Of a stretch of DNA of 64,000 bases, positions 35,197-44,338 are shown piece by piece. The notes beneath the pieces were generated by a model. It was not told the DNA's origin. It worked only from the letters and a program-made list of their open reading frames with translations, and made no database searches. The DNA lies in the NCBI RefSeq assembly GCF_963422545.1, contig NZ_OY730260.1:1-64000 (forward strand), in the 5' to 3' direction. How positions within the stretch are numbered: position 1 is the stretch's first letter; each line of letters starts with the position of its first letter. The position numbers and the translations under genes are program-made. The stretch is from an uncultured Flavobacterium sp. (GTDB lineage: Bacteria > Bacteroidota > Bacteroidia > Flavobacteriales > Flavobacteriaceae).

Positions 35197-35394
35197 TGTT
35201 AGTAGTCTTTTAAAAATTAGTATAGGTATTTGTTTATTCAGGTTTAAAAATTAATTGATTAGAGAAATCTTTAAACCTGTTTTTGTTATTCAATGGTGGT
35301 TTTAAATATGATATATGTTTTTATTTTGTTATTTTTTTATGAAAATAAGAACGAAAGCCAAAATTAAAATAAAAAATGAGAACTACACTGTTTT

Positions 35395-35413
35395 AAATGT
35401 GTTTTTTACATTT
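35395..35413. promoter_or_regulatory. AraR-type palindrome upstream of the symporter
   Basis: AAATGT-GTTTTTT-ACATTT fits the consensus AARTGT-N7-ACAYTT, and the same spacing is found at 40394, 44798 and 50845. It lies about 200 bp upstream of the symporter start. Control by the Nudix regulator encoded at 43594 is inferred from the shared motif. Confidence 0.65.
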
Positions 35414-35446
35414 ATAAACAAATTATTCTGTTAAATTTTTAAAATG

Positions 35447-35457
35447 ACACTTAGTGT
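35447..35457. promoter_or_regulatory. Small palindrome ACACT-T-AGTGT
   Basis: The 11-bp word ACACTTAGTGT has perfect arms around a central T and lies between the galT stop and the palindrome at 35395. Its ACACTT half resembles an arabinose operator half-site, but the spacing differs. It could be a second regulatory site or chance. Confidence 0.35.
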
Positions 35458-35467
35458 GACTCTTTTT

Positions 35468-36529
35468 TTATTTGATTTTCACCTCTTTTTTATAATGTAC
35501 TTCTGATTGCTGCCTTAAAATTTCCGCACTTTTTTCAGGAGTAATATCACGCTGCGATTCTCCCAACATTTCATATCCTACCATGAATTTTTTAACCGTT
35601 GCTGATCGTAATAAAGGCGGATAAAAATGCATGTGAAAATGCCACTCCGGATGCTCTAAACCATCTGTTGGAGCTTGGTGAATTCCTGATGAATACGGGA
35701 ATGAAGTACTAAATAAGTTGTCGTATTTTGTTGTTAATTGTTTTAATATTTTAGCGAAAGCGTTAGTTTCTTCGGCATTAAAATCAGTGATTTTATTAAT
35801 CGCTTTTTTGCTTACGATCATAGTTTCATAAGGCCAAATTGCCCAAAAAGGAACTAATGCTACAAAGTGATCGTTTTCGATTACAATACGTTGTCCGGCT
35901 TTTAATTCTGCTTTTACATAATCTTCAAGAAGCGTCTTGTGGTTTTTATCAAAATAAGATTTTAGGCTATTTTGCGTTTTTTCAACCTGAGTTGGCAATG
36001 ACGATTGTGCCCAGATTTGTCCATGCGGATGCGGATTGCTGCAACCCATAACACTTCCTTTATTTTCAAAAATCTGAACGTGATTGATATATTTTATATT
36101 TCCTAAATCAGTATATTCTTTTTGCCAGGTTCTGATAATATTTTCAATACCGTCAATTTCCATTTCCGGTAATGTAAGATCGTGTCTTGGAGAAAAACAA
36201 ACCACTCTTGAAATTCCCTGTTCCGGTTTTGCTTTAAAAAAAGTGTGTTTGATATCTTCTTCAAAAATAATTTCGTCCTGCTTCATAGCAGCAAAATCAT
36301 TTTCAAAAACAAAACTGCTATCATAATTAGGATTGTTTACACCATTGGCGCGAACATTTCCCGGACACAGATAACAGGTCTCGTCGTATTTTGGTAAAGA
36401 TTCAGTTGAAATAGTTTCATTTTGTCCTTGCCATGGACGTTTCGCGCGATGAGGTGATACTAAAACCCATTCATTTAGTAATGGATTAAAACGTCTGTGA
36501 GGATCCTCGTTAATGTCAAAATTTTTCAT
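35468..36529 (-). CDS. galT: Galactose-1-phosphate uridylyltransferase
   Basis: The 353-residue enzyme has the family's active-site motif NPHPHGQIWA with the catalytic HPH, plus metal-binding cysteines (CYLCPGN near residue 52) and a C-terminal HPEWHFHMHFYPP. It transfers UMP from UDP-glucose to galactose-1-phosphate in the Leloir pathway. It follows galK by 17 bp in the same direction. Length is normal for the family. Confidence 0.95.
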   Translation of the reverse strand: MKNFDINEDPHRRFNPLLNEWVLVSPHRAKRPWQGQNETISTESLPKYDETCYLCPGNVRANGVNNPNYDSSFVFENDFAAMKQDEIIFEEDIKHTFFKAKPEQGISRVVCFSPRHDLTLPEMEIDGIENIIRTWQKEYTDLGNIKYINHVQIFENKGSVMGCSNPHPHGQIWAQSSLPTQVEKTQNSLKSYFDKNHKTLLEDYVKAELKAGQRIVIENDHFVALVPFWAIWPYETMIVSKKAINKITDFNAEETNAFAKILKQLTTKYDNLFSTSFPYSSGIHQAPTDGLEHPEWHFHMHFYPPLLRSATVKKFMVGYEMLGESQRDITPEKSAEILRQQSEVHYKKEVKIK

Positions 36530-36546
36530 TTTTGTTCTGGTGGTTT

Positions 36547-37707
36547 TTAAAGTAATGTTGTTCCGTTTGAGATTTTTACATCATAAAATTTTAATTCAAT
36601 CCCAAATGTATCTAAATAATGATTTGAAAACTTACTTTTTACCTCATTTTCATGCCCTTTTTTTATTAAATTGATGGTGCATCCGCCAAAACCTCCACCC
36701 ATTAAACGAGAACCTATTATTCTATCGTCAGCTTTTGCGGTATCTACAAGCATATCCAGCTCCTCACAGCTTACTTCATACTCTTGCGATAAACCATAAT
36801 GTGTTTCAAAAAGCAATTGTCCTAAAATTTCTATATTTCCGTTATCCAAAGCCTCACATGCCTTAGTTACACGGCTAATTTCTTTAACAACATAATGCAC
36901 TCTTTTAAACACAGTTGCACTCATTTTATCTTCAATACTCAAAAGTTGTTCTTCAGTACAATCTCTAAAACTTTTGATTTCCGGAAAGTGATTTTTAATG
37001 ATCGATAATCCTTCCTCACACTCAATTCTTCTCGTATTATATTCAGATGTAAAAAGCGAATGTTTTACATTGCTGTCAAATAAAACCAAAGAGTAATCTT
37101 TAAAATCAGCATTGTGATATTCAAATTCCAGTGTATTGCAATCTAGTTTTATTACCTTATTATTAAGACCGTGAACACTTGAAAACTGGTCCATAATCCC
37201 GCAATTAATCCCAACCCAATGTTCGGCTTTTTGTCCTAATAAAGCAATATCAACCTTCTTAATTTCCAGGTTGAAAAGTGCTGCAATTCCAAAAATTGTC
37301 CCGCACTCTAAAGCTGCTGAAGATGACAATCCGGAACCAACCGGAATATTACTGCTAAAAACACAATTGAAACCCTCAAACGAAAATCCGTTATCCTGCA
37401 ATTGTTTTATTACACCACGAATATAATTAGTCCATACAACATCGCTTAATTGAATCTCCTGCGTTAAGTCAATTTCGAATTCTTCATTTAAATCAATAGC
37501 GATTATTTTAGATTTTTTGGTGTTGTTTTTCTCAAACGCAAAACAAATTACTTTGTCAATTGCTGCTGGCAAAACATAACCGTCATTATAATCAATATGC
37601 TCACCAATAATATTAATCCTTCCCGGAGAAAGTACAATTTTTTGAGGAGCAGATCCAAATGATTTCTCAAAAAATGCCGTTGTGTCTTGTATTAAAATGT
37701 TATTCAT
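36547..37707 (-). CDS. galK: Galactokinase
   Basis: The 386-residue GHMP kinase carries the galactokinase signature GRINIIGEHIDYNDGYVLP (29-47), the ATP loop VGSGLSSSAALE and the C-terminal GGGFGGC motif. It phosphorylates galactose at C1 and feeds galT directly downstream. It is preceded by galM at 58 bp, so galM-galK-galT is a compact Leloir operon. Confidence 0.95.
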   Translation of the reverse strand: MNNILIQDTTAFFEKSFGSAPQKIVLSPGRINIIGEHIDYNDGYVLPAAIDKVICFAFEKNNTKKSKIIAIDLNEEFEIDLTQEIQLSDVVWTNYIRGVIKQLQDNGFSFEGFNCVFSSNIPVGSGLSSSAALECGTIFGIAALFNLEIKKVDIALLGQKAEHWVGINCGIMDQFSSVHGLNNKVIKLDCNTLEFEYHNADFKDYSLVLFDSNVKHSLFTSEYNTRRIECEEGLSIIKNHFPEIKSFRDCTEEQLLSIEDKMSATVFKRVHYVVKEISRVTKACEALDNGNIEILGQLLFETHYGLSQEYEVSCEELDMLVDTAKADDRIIGSRLMGGGFGGCTINLIKKGHENEVKSKFSNHYLDTFGIELKFYDVKISNGTTLL

Positions 37708-37765
37708 TATAGTCTGATTGTAATGGTGTTTTTAGTAGTTTTTGCAAATTGATTTTAAAAAAATA

Positions 37766-38821
37766 CTACTTTATATTCTCAAATTTATAAATTGTTTTTT
37801 GGTGATATTCTGCTCCTTTTTTCAAAACTGAATTCGGGAAATGAGCATGATTTGGCGCATCCGGGAAATTCTGAGTTTCAAAGCAAATTCCGCTTGACGA
37901 ATGATACGCAACATTTTCTTTTCCTTTAAGAGTATCAAAACAATTTCCGCCAACATATATATGTACACTTGGCTGATCTGTGTAAACACTCATTTGTAAA
38001 TTATTTTTTGTGCTGAATAATTTTGCAACAACATCATTCGTAGGTTCAATTACAAAAGAATTGTCTATGGAAGCAGGACATTTTTTTGCTATTCTAAAAT
38101 CAAAATCATGATTAGAAAGAGCCGTGAAATTTCCGGTTGGAATATTCTCGTTATTCGTTTCCAAAATTTTATCTGAGTTGATAAACATTTCCTGATTTAA
38201 AACAGAACCGTCATGACCATCAAGATTAAAATAACTGTGATGCGTTAAATTAATCACCGTATCTTTAGTAGAAGTTGCTTTATAATCCAGTTGCAATTCA
38301 TTATTTTCGGTCAATGTATACGTTAAATCTACGTGTAATTCTCCAGGATAATTTTCGTCTAAATCACCACTCAAAAGACTGAATGTTATCGACGGATTTT
38401 CATTAGAAGTTATATTTGTAACGTTCCATAATTTTTCTCCAAAACCAGCATTTCCGCCATGTAACGCATTCCCGTTATTATTAGTATTTAATTGAAATGT
38501 TTTACCATTTAAAGAAAAAACACCTTTATTAATTCGGCCAGCATAACGTCCAACAGTAGTTCCTAAATAAGGTGCACTTGGCAAATTATAAGAAGTCAGA
38601 TAAGATGTTCCCGAATCAAATCCTAAAACAACATCTACCAGTTTTCCGTTAGCAACAGGAATTTGTAACGAAGTAACCGTCGCCCCAAAATTTGTAATCT
38701 GAGCCTTCATTCCGTTTTTGTTCGATAATTCAAAAGCGAGAATTTCTTCGCTATCAGCTGATAAACCAAATAATTTAGAATTAGTTTTATCTTGAAACTG
38801 CGATATATGTTTTATTTCCAT
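37766..38821 (-). CDS. galM: Aldose 1-epimerase (mutarotase), cytoplasmic
   Basis: From the ATG at 38821 (MEIKHISQFQ) the enzyme has 351 residues with the family motifs NALHGG, LTHHSYFNLDG and CFETQNFPDAPNH, which carry the catalytic His and Glu. A longer frame to 38944 would add a hydrophobic, atypical 41-residue leader and run through the regulatory region, so the shorter start is preferred. It interconverts alpha and beta anomers of galactose (or arabinose) ahead of galK. It is divergent from the GntR-type regulator. Confidence 0.92.
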   Translation of the reverse strand: MEIKHISQFQDKTNSKLFGLSADSEEILAFELSNKNGMKAQITNFGATVTSLQIPVANGKLVDVVLGFDSGTSYLTSYNLPSAPYLGTTVGRYAGRINKGVFSLNGKTFQLNTNNNGNALHGGNAGFGEKLWNVTNITSNENPSITFSLLSGDLDENYPGELHVDLTYTLTENNELQLDYKATSTKDTVINLTHHSYFNLDGHDGSVLNQEMFINSDKILETNNENIPTGNFTALSNHDFDFRIAKKCPASIDNSFVIEPTNDVVAKLFSTKNNLQMSVYTDQPSVHIYVGGNCFDTLKGKENVAYHSSSGICFETQNFPDAPNHAHFPNSVLKKGAEYHQKTIYKFENIK

Positions 38822-38874
38822 GCTATTTTTGCAAAAAATGAAATCCAAAAATAGAAACATTATTTTCGTTAGCA

Positions 38875-38891
38875 TACCAGTACCTACCAGT
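38875..38891. promoter_or_regulatory. Paired TACCAGT direct repeats, candidate GntR-type operator
   Basis: TACCAGT occurs at 38875-38881 and again at 38885-38891, exactly 10 bp apart, in the 102-bp divergent region between galM and the regulator gene. One helical turn between direct repeats suits a dimeric regulator binding one DNA face. Assignment to the adjacent regulator is inference. Confidence 0.5.
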
Positions 38892-38923
38892 TTTTTGTAT
38901 ATTGCACCAAAATCTATTTTTTT

Positions 38924-39922
38924 ATGAATATTATTTCGATTCAAAACAACATAGGATTGCCAAAATATAAGCAGATAATTCTCTCAATAGAAAAGGCAAT
39001 CGAGGAAGAAAAATTAGTTAAAGGTGACCGACTTCCGTCAGTAAATAAAGTTTGTCTGGCTTTTTCATTGTCTCGCGATACCGTTTTGTTAGGTTATGAT
39101 GAACTCAAAAAAAGAGGAATTATTTATGCCATTCCCGGCAAAGGATATTATGTTAAAAGCGTTGAAACCACCATAAAGCAAAAGATTTTTTTACTTTTTG
39201 ATGAGTTAAATATTTTTAAAGAAGATATTTATAATTCATTTTTAAAAAATATTGGAAAGAATGTACAAGTCGATATTTTCTTCCATCATTTCAATGCTCA
39301 GGTATTTCGAAAATTAATAAATGATAGTAACGGAAATTATACCAAATACATTATTATGCCAACCAACTTGGCTGGTGTGGCAGATATTTTAAAAACCCTA
39401 CCAGTAAATGAGGTAATTATTTTGGACCAGACCAATCCTGATTTAAAATTATATCCAGCTATTTATCAAAATCACCAAAAAGATATTTTTGAAGGTTTGT
39501 TTAAAGGAAAAGTGAAATTGAATAAATATGAAAAGCTAATTTTGATCTTTCCTGGCTTTAGAGAACCTCTTGGAATGAAAATGGGATTTGAACATTTTTG
39601 CACCGAATATAACTTTAAATATGAAATCATAACGGAGTTTACAGATAGAGAAATTACATTAGGAGACCTTTATATAATTCCGAATGACAGAGATTTGGTT
39701 CGCGTAATTGAAAGCGCCAGAGATCAACATTTGAAACTTGGTGTCGATTTTGGAATTATATCTTATAATGAAACTCCGTTAAAAAAGATTGTAGCAAACG
39801 GAATTACAACCATTTCTACACATTTTGAAACAATGGGAAAAATTCTGGCAGAGATGGTTCTTAAAGGAAATAAAGACCAAATCGAAAATAAGTCTTCTTT
39901 GATTATGCGAAATTCTTTGTAA
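38924..39922 (+). CDS. GntR-family regulator with sugar-binding-like effector domain
   Basis: The 332-residue protein has a GntR winged-helix domain at about 12-78 (PKYKQIILSIEKAIEEEKL, GDRLPSVNKV, SRDTVLLGYDELKKRGII, PGKGYYV) followed by a periplasmic-binding-protein / LacI-like effector domain of about 240 residues. This architecture is common for Bacteroidetes sugar regulators. It is divergent from the galM-galK-galT operon, which it probably controls in response to galactose or a related sugar, with likely autoregulation through the shared gap. Confidence 0.85.
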   Translation: MNIISIQNNIGLPKYKQIILSIEKAIEEEKLVKGDRLPSVNKVCLAFSLSRDTVLLGYDELKKRGIIYAIPGKGYYVKSVETTIKQKIFLLFDELNIFKEDIYNSFLKNIGKNVQVDIFFHHFNAQVFRKLINDSNGNYTKYIIMPTNLAGVADILKTLPVNEVIILDQTNPDLKLYPAIYQNHQKDIFEGLFKGKVKLNKYEKLILIFPGFREPLGMKMGFEHFCTEYNFKYEIITEFTDREITLGDLYIIPNDRDLVRVIESARDQHLKLGVDFGIISYNETPLKKIVANGITTISTHFETMGKILAEMVLKGNKDQIENKSSLIMRNSL

Positions 39923-40074
39923 GAAGCAGTTTTATAATTTTTTTTAGTAGCTAATCCCGCTATCCGTTTTTCGAGGTTTCAGACTTTTAAAATCAAAAAG
40001 AGTTAGCCAAAAACAATTTGTTACATTGGAACATTTCATTGGTAGAAAAAAAATGCATTGTGAGAAATCTCGTC

Positions 40075-40314
40075 CCGTAAGGCAATGTGATTAAGTTAAG
40101 CTTTTAAAAAATAAAATTATTGCAAATCAAATCCGTTTTTATCCGCGCTTTTACGAAGTAAATCTGTTTCATCCGCGTCAAAATTAGACGCTGATTTTAC
40201 TGATTCGCTAAAGCGAAAACGCTGATAAAAACAGATTTTTCTAATTACTTTCTTGATTAAACTTTTAAGTAATTTTATAGATTCCCCCTTAACTTAATGA
40301 CATTGTCCGTAAGG
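40075..40314. mobile_element. MITE-like element with inverted ends and 8-bp direct flanks
   Basis: Arms CAATGTGATTAAGTTAAG (40083-40100) and CTTAACTTAATGACATTG (40288-40305) are inverse complements with one mismatch. The 8-bp word CCGTAAGG lies immediately left (40075-40082) and, after one T, right (40307-40314), as a target duplication would. The 240-bp unit encodes nothing. Inside are hairpins (GCGTC...GACGC; TTCGCTAAAGCGAA) and dispersed-repeat words (AAATCCG, ATCCGCG). The rest of the 39923-40529 gap holds only the transketolase promoter and operator. Confidence 0.65.
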
Positions 40315-40359
40315 ATGTTAGACCAATTTATTGGCAAAAAAAAATAACGAAACAATTTT

Positions 40360-40392
40360 TTTGTTTTTGTGGAATTATTTTACATACATTTG
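40360..40392 (+). promoter_or_regulatory. Bacteroidetes promoter of the transketolase operon
   Basis: TTTG at 40360-40363, a 21-bp spacer and TACATTTG at 40385-40392 give a perfect match to TTTG / TAnnTTTG. The operator at 40394 starts 1 bp downstream, over the expected transcription start. Confidence 0.75.
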
Positions 40393-40393
40393 T

Positions 40394-40412
40394 AAATGTA
40401 AATTTCACACTT
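40394..40412. promoter_or_regulatory. AraR-type palindrome at the transketolase promoter
   Basis: AAATGT-AAATTTC-ACACTT fits AARTGT-N7-ACAYTT. It begins 1 bp after the -7 element, so a bound protein would block transcription initiation; the arabinosidase operon has the same geometry. Confidence 0.75.
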
Positions 40413-40529
40413 ATTATTTAATTTGATTCTGTTTTAAATTTATAGAATTGTTTTTATATTGAAATTCAGAGCAAACAAATAAAATTACGCTATTAAACCA
40501 ACCAAAAGATTTCAAATTATTACTTAGAG

Positions 40530-42584
40530 ATGAACAACAAAATAGACCAATTATCTGTAGATAATATACGTGCTTTAGCCATTTCGATGGTCGAAAAAGC
40601 AAATTCAGGCCATCCGGGAGGAGCAATGGGTGGCGCCGATTTTATGCATATTTTATATTCTGAATACCTAAAATACGATCCAACAGATATGCATTGGATT
40701 TTTAGAGACCGATTTTTTATGGATGCCGGTCATCTTTCCGCATTAATGTATGCCCAATATCATTTGTTGGGAAATTATGAAAAAGCAGATTTAGAAAATT
40801 TCAGACAATGGGGTTCTGTAACGCCGGGACACCCTGAAATTGATGTAAAAAGAGGTGTCGAAAATACGTCAGGACCATTAGGACAAGGACACGCAATGGG
40901 TGTTGGAGCTGCAATTGCAGCCAAGTTTTTATCGGCAAGATTTGAGAATTTATTCGATCATAAAATTTATGGTTTTATAACTGATGGAGGGGTTCAGGAA
41001 GAGATTTCGCAAGGAGCCGGACGTATTGCAGGACATTTAGGATTGAACAATTTTATTATGTTTTATGATTCAAATGATGTGCAGCTTTCGTCAATGACAG
41101 ATGAGGTTACGACCGAAAATACGGCTATGAAATACGAATCCTGGGGTTGGAAAGTGATCACAATTGATGGTCATAATCATACTCATATTCGTTCAGCATT
41201 AAATGCTGCGCATGCCGAATTGGAACGACCAACCTTAATTATTGGAAGAACCATTATGGGAAAAGGCTGTGTTACCGCCGATGGAACAATGTACGAGGGA
41301 CAATGCGAATTGCACGGAAAGCCTATTGGAGCTACAAAAGCAGATTTTGAAAAAACGTTACTGAATTTAGGTGCAAATCCAGAAGATTCATTTGCAGTTT
41401 ATGAAGATGTTGCAGCTCATTATAAAACGATTTTAGCACAAAAAACAAAAGAAGCTTCAGAAAGAAAAACGCAAATTTTGGCTTGGGAAAATCAAAATCC
41501 AAAATTAGCCGAAAAGATAAAACAGTTCTTTAACGGTGATTTGCCAAAGTTGGATTTTAGTACTGTTGTTCAAAAAGCAAATGCTGCAACGCGCGATGCC
41601 TCGGCAGCAGTTTTAGGATATTTGGCAGAGAATATAGAAAACATGATTGTTTCTTCTGCCGATTTATCGAACAGTGACAAAACAGATGGTTTCCTGAAAA
41701 AATCATCGGTTTTAAAAAAGAATAACTTTAACGGAGGATTTTTACAAGCGGGTGTTGCCGAATTAACAATGGCTGCAATCGCTAACGGAATTGCGCTTCA
41801 TGGCGGAGTTATTCCGGTTGTGGCTACATTTTTTGTGTTTTCAGATTATATGAAACCGGCAATTCGTTTGGCAGCAATTCAGGAATTAGCCGTAAAATAT
41901 GTTTGGACACATGATTCTTTCCGCGTGGGCGAAGATGGACCAACGCACCAGCCAATCGAGCAAGAAGCCCAGATAAGATTATTAGAAAAAATCAAAAATC
42001 ATTCTGGAGATCAAAGTTTATTGGCTTTACGCCCTGCTGATGCTGTTGAAACTTCTGTAGCCTGGCAAATGGCATTAGAAAACAAAAAAACACCAACAGG
42101 ATTAATTCTTTCCAGACAAGATATTAAAGATCTTCCAACGAATGGAAAGTCAAGATTTGAAGAAGCAACTCAGGCAAAAAAAGGTGGTTATTTGGTAAAA
42201 GAAACTCAAAATCCAAATATTACCTTAATTGCAAATGGATCTGAAGTGGCAACACTTATTGAAGCCGCAAACGAGTTGGAGCAAATCATTAAAATAAAAA
42301 TAAATGTAGCTTCAATTATTTCAGAAGGACTTTTCAGATCACAATCAAAAGAATATCAACAAAGTGTTATTCCAAATGATGCATTAGTTTTCGGACTTAC
42401 AGCGGGACTTCCTGTTAATTTGGAAAATTTGGTTGGAAACAAAGGACAAGTATTCGGATTAGATCATTTTGGATATTCGGCTCCAGCTTCTGTTTTAGAT
42501 CAGAAATTTGGATTTACCAGTAAAAATGCCAGCGAAGAAATCCTTAAATATTTGGAAAAAAATAATTACAACATATCAAAATAA
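40530..42584 (+). CDS. tkt: Transketolase
   Basis: The 684-residue enzyme carries both halves of a transketolase: the thiamine-diphosphate half with the FITDGGVQEEISQGAGRIAGH region, HPE / GPLGQGHAMGVG substrate motifs, and the pyrimidine-binding half with VWTHDSFRVGEDGPTHQPIEQ. It moves two-carbon units between ketose and aldose phosphates in the pentose phosphate pathway. It is followed after 9 bp by transaldolase, and an arabinose-type operator covers its promoter, so this copy probably processes xylulose-5-phosphate made from arabinose rather than being the housekeeping enzyme. Confidence 0.95.
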   Translation: MNNKIDQLSVDNIRALAISMVEKANSGHPGGAMGGADFMHILYSEYLKYDPTDMHWIFRDRFFMDAGHLSALMYAQYHLLGNYEKADLENFRQWGSVTPGHPEIDVKRGVENTSGPLGQGHAMGVGAAIAAKFLSARFENLFDHKIYGFITDGGVQEEISQGAGRIAGHLGLNNFIMFYDSNDVQLSSMTDEVTTENTAMKYESWGWKVITIDGHNHTHIRSALNAAHAELERPTLIIGRTIMGKGCVTADGTMYEGQCELHGKPIGATKADFEKTLLNLGANPEDSFAVYEDVAAHYKTILAQKTKEASERKTQILAWENQNPKLAEKIKQFFNGDLPKLDFSTVVQKANAATRDASAAVLGYLAENIENMIVSSADLSNSDKTDGFLKKSSVLKKNNFNGGFLQAGVAELTMAAIANGIALHGGVIPVVATFFVFSDYMKPAIRLAAIQELAVKYVWTHDSFRVGEDGPTHQPIEQEAQIRLLEKIKNHSGDQSLLALRPADAVETSVAWQMALENKKTPTGLILSRQDIKDLPTNGKSRFEEATQAKKGGYLVKETQNPNITLIANGSEVATLIEAANELEQIIKIKINVASIISEGLFRSQSKEYQQSVIPNDALVFGLTAGLPVNLENLVGNKGQVFGLDHFGYSAPASVLDQKFGFTSKNASEEILKYLEKNNYNISK

Positions 42585-42593
42585 TAGAAAGAC

Positions 42594-43250
42594 ATGAAAT
42601 TTTTTATAGATACAGCAAACTTAAAAGATATTAAAGAAGCCAATGATTTAGGCGTTTTAGATGGTGTAACCACAAACCCGTCATTGATGGCAAAAGAAGG
42701 AATTACAGGCGCACAAAATATTTTAGATCATTACATAAAAATTTGCGAATTGGTAGATGGTGATGTGAGCGCCGAAGTTATCTCAACAGATTTTGACGGA
42801 ATGGTTGCCGAAGGTGAAAAATTAGCAGCGTTACATCCGCAGATTGTGGTGAAAATTCCGATGATAAAAGACGGTGTAAAAGCAATTCGATATTTTGCAA
42901 ATAAAGGAATCAGAACAAATTGTACTTTGGTATTTTCTGCAGGTCAGGCTCTATTGGCAGCAAAAGCCGGAGCAACTTATGTGTCACCATTTATTGGCAG
43001 ACTGGATGATGTTTCGACTGACGGAATGGTTTTGATCGAAGACATCAGATTGATTTATGACAATTATGGTTTCGAAACGCAAATCCTGGCAGCTTCTGTT
43101 CGTAATGTAATGCATATTATTAATTGTGCCAAAACAGGTTCTGATGTTATCACGGGACCATTGAGTGCAATTGAAGGTTTATTAAAACATCCGTTAACGG
43201 ATATTGGTTTAGCTACTTTCCTGGCAGATTACCAAAAAGGGAATAGTTAG
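42594..43250 (+). CDS. Transaldolase, small TalC/Fsa-type
   Basis: The 218-residue protein belongs to the short transaldolase group: MKFFIDTANLKDIKEA, VTTNPSLMAKEG, the Schiff-base Lys in VVKIPM, and TNCTLVFSAGQALLAAKAGATYVSPFIGR. It completes the non-oxidative pentose phosphate steps with the transketolase encoded directly upstream. Fructose-6-phosphate aldolase activity is the alternative for this subfamily, and the motif set does not settle which. Confidence 0.92.
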   Translation: MKFFIDTANLKDIKEANDLGVLDGVTTNPSLMAKEGITGAQNILDHYIKICELVDGDVSAEVISTDFDGMVAEGEKLAALHPQIVVKIPMIKDGVKAIRYFANKGIRTNCTLVFSAGQALLAAKAGATYVSPFIGRLDDVSTDGMVLIEDIRLIYDNYGFETQILAASVRNVMHIINCAKTGSDVITGPLSAIEGLLKHPLTDIGLATFLADYQKGNS

Positions 43251-43264
43251 ATTATAGTTTTCCA

Positions 43265-43326
43265 GCCACAGATTACACAGATTAACACAGATTTTTTTTA
43301 ATCATTTTAATCCTTTAATCTGTGGC
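43265..43326. repeat. Dispersed repeat with perfect 11-bp inverted ends
   Basis: GCCACAGATTA (43265-43275) and TAATCTGTGGC (43316-43326) pair perfectly. Between them are two more CACAGATT words and a T-rich centre. It lies 14 bp after the transaldolase stop and could also attenuate readthrough. Confidence 0.7.
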
Positions 43327-43380
43327 AGAATTTAAAAAGAATAATTTGTTTAGTTTTTTAATAGTAGTTTTATTGAAGAA

Positions 43381-43420
43381 AAAACCCTGAGAGTTTGTGG
43401 CTTTCAGGGTTTTGTTTTTT
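43381..43420 (+). terminator. Terminator of the transketolase-transaldolase operon
   Basis: The 10-bp stem AAAACCCTGA / TCAGGGTTTT closes a 13-base loop and is followed by GTTTTTTT. Confidence 0.85.
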
Positions 43421-43441
43421 TATTGAAGAGCAGTTTTTTCT

Positions 43442-43506
43442 CGCAGATTTAGCGGATTCGGCAGATATTTAGAATAAAAAAATCCGCACAATCTGCTAAA
43501 TCTGCG
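43442..43506. repeat. Dispersed repeat with 17-bp inverted arms
   Basis: CGCAGATTTAGCGGATT (43442-43458) and AATCTGCTAAATCTGCG (43490-43506) are inverse complements with one mismatch. Further ATCCG words continue to about 43585, filling the gap before the Nudix regulator stop. Confidence 0.7.
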
Positions 43507-43593
43507 TGAAAAAAAATATAGACTTTTCCAGAAAAAAAATTAAGATCAGTGTAAACCCGTTTTATCCGTAAAAATCCGCGGGCTAAACTTTTC

Positions 43594-44283
43594 TTATAAA
43601 TTCAACACAAAATCATTCAATAATTTCTCTTCGTATTTTTCTTTATTGAACGTATACAAATAAGATCCTTTTCTAGACGATTGCATGTCTTTTTCTTCTA
43701 ATTTATTCAGGATTTCCAACGAATTAATTTTACTGATAAAGTTTCTTTTGTCTAATTCCTTGCTTAAAATTGCCTCGTACAATTCTAATAATTGACGCAT
43801 AGTAAATTTCTCAGGCAGCAATTCAAACCCAATAGGTTTTATTGATGTTCTGTAGCGCAATCTTCTAATGGCATGATCTACCATTTCGTTATGGTCAAAA
43901 ATTAAGTTTGGCGCATCAGCAACACTAAACCATTGCGCGTGGTAATTTTTTATTAATTCGGCATTATGGTTTTCGATATTAATCAATGCATAATAAGAAA
44001 CCGAAATGGTTCTTTCGACAGGATCACGATCTATTTCACTGTAAGCATATAACTGCTCCATGTAAATATCGTTTAAACCAGTATATGTATTCAAAATTCT
44101 GGTAGCAGCATTATCTAATACTTCGTCACGTTTTAGGAAACCACCAATCAAGGACCATTTTCCTTTTTCGGGCTCAAAATCCCTTTTGATCAAAAGTATT
44201 TTTAAACCTTCATTATCGAATCCAAAAATGATGCAATCTACTGCTAATAAAGCTTTGTCTGCAGAGCTATAACTGTTTAGCAT
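43594..44283 (-). CDS. araR: Nudix-domain transcriptional regulator, AraR-like
   Basis: The 229-residue protein has an N-terminal Nudix-like domain (about 8-145: SLIGGFLKRDEVLDNAATRIL) whose catalytic box GX5EX7REUXEEXGU is not preserved: RDEVLDNAATRIL replaces the acidic REUXEE part. The C-terminal winged-helix-like part (about 150-229) includes FTMRQLLELYEAILSKELDKRNF. This NrtR-like architecture is that of the L-arabinose regulator known in Bacteroides. It lies amid arabinose genes, and an AARTGT-N7-ACAYTT-type palindrome is 56 bp upstream of its start, suggesting autoregulation. Confidence 0.82.
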   Translation of the reverse strand: MLNSYSSADKALLAVDCIIFGFDNEGLKILLIKRDFEPEKGKWSLIGGFLKRDEVLDNAATRILNTYTGLNDIYMEQLYAYSEIDRDPVERTISVSYYALINIENHNAELIKNYHAQWFSVADAPNLIFDHNEMVDHAIRRLRYRTSIKPIGFELLPEKFTMRQLLELYEAILSKELDKRNFISKINSLEILNKLEEKDMQSSRKGSYLYTFNKEKYEEKLLNDFVLNL

Positions 44284-44338
44284 ATGTTTGTTTTTATTGG
44301 TAAATATATAAACTTCCTAATTCGTATCATAATTTTAT

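Noticed and set aside
38822..38944. 41-residue N-terminal extension of galM
   Set aside because: It would place galM's start across the regulatory gap and add a hydrophobic leader not typical of the family; ATG at 38821 fits the fold start.
43251..43593. CRISPR array suspected from repeated CAGATT words
   Set aside because: The words are irregularly spaced, vary in sequence and form inverted rather than direct repeats; no cas genes are present in the window.
43594..44283. Active Nudix hydrolase
   Set aside because: The catalytic Nudix box lacks the REUXEE acidic residues, and a DNA-binding-like C-terminal part is present, so a regulator is more likely.
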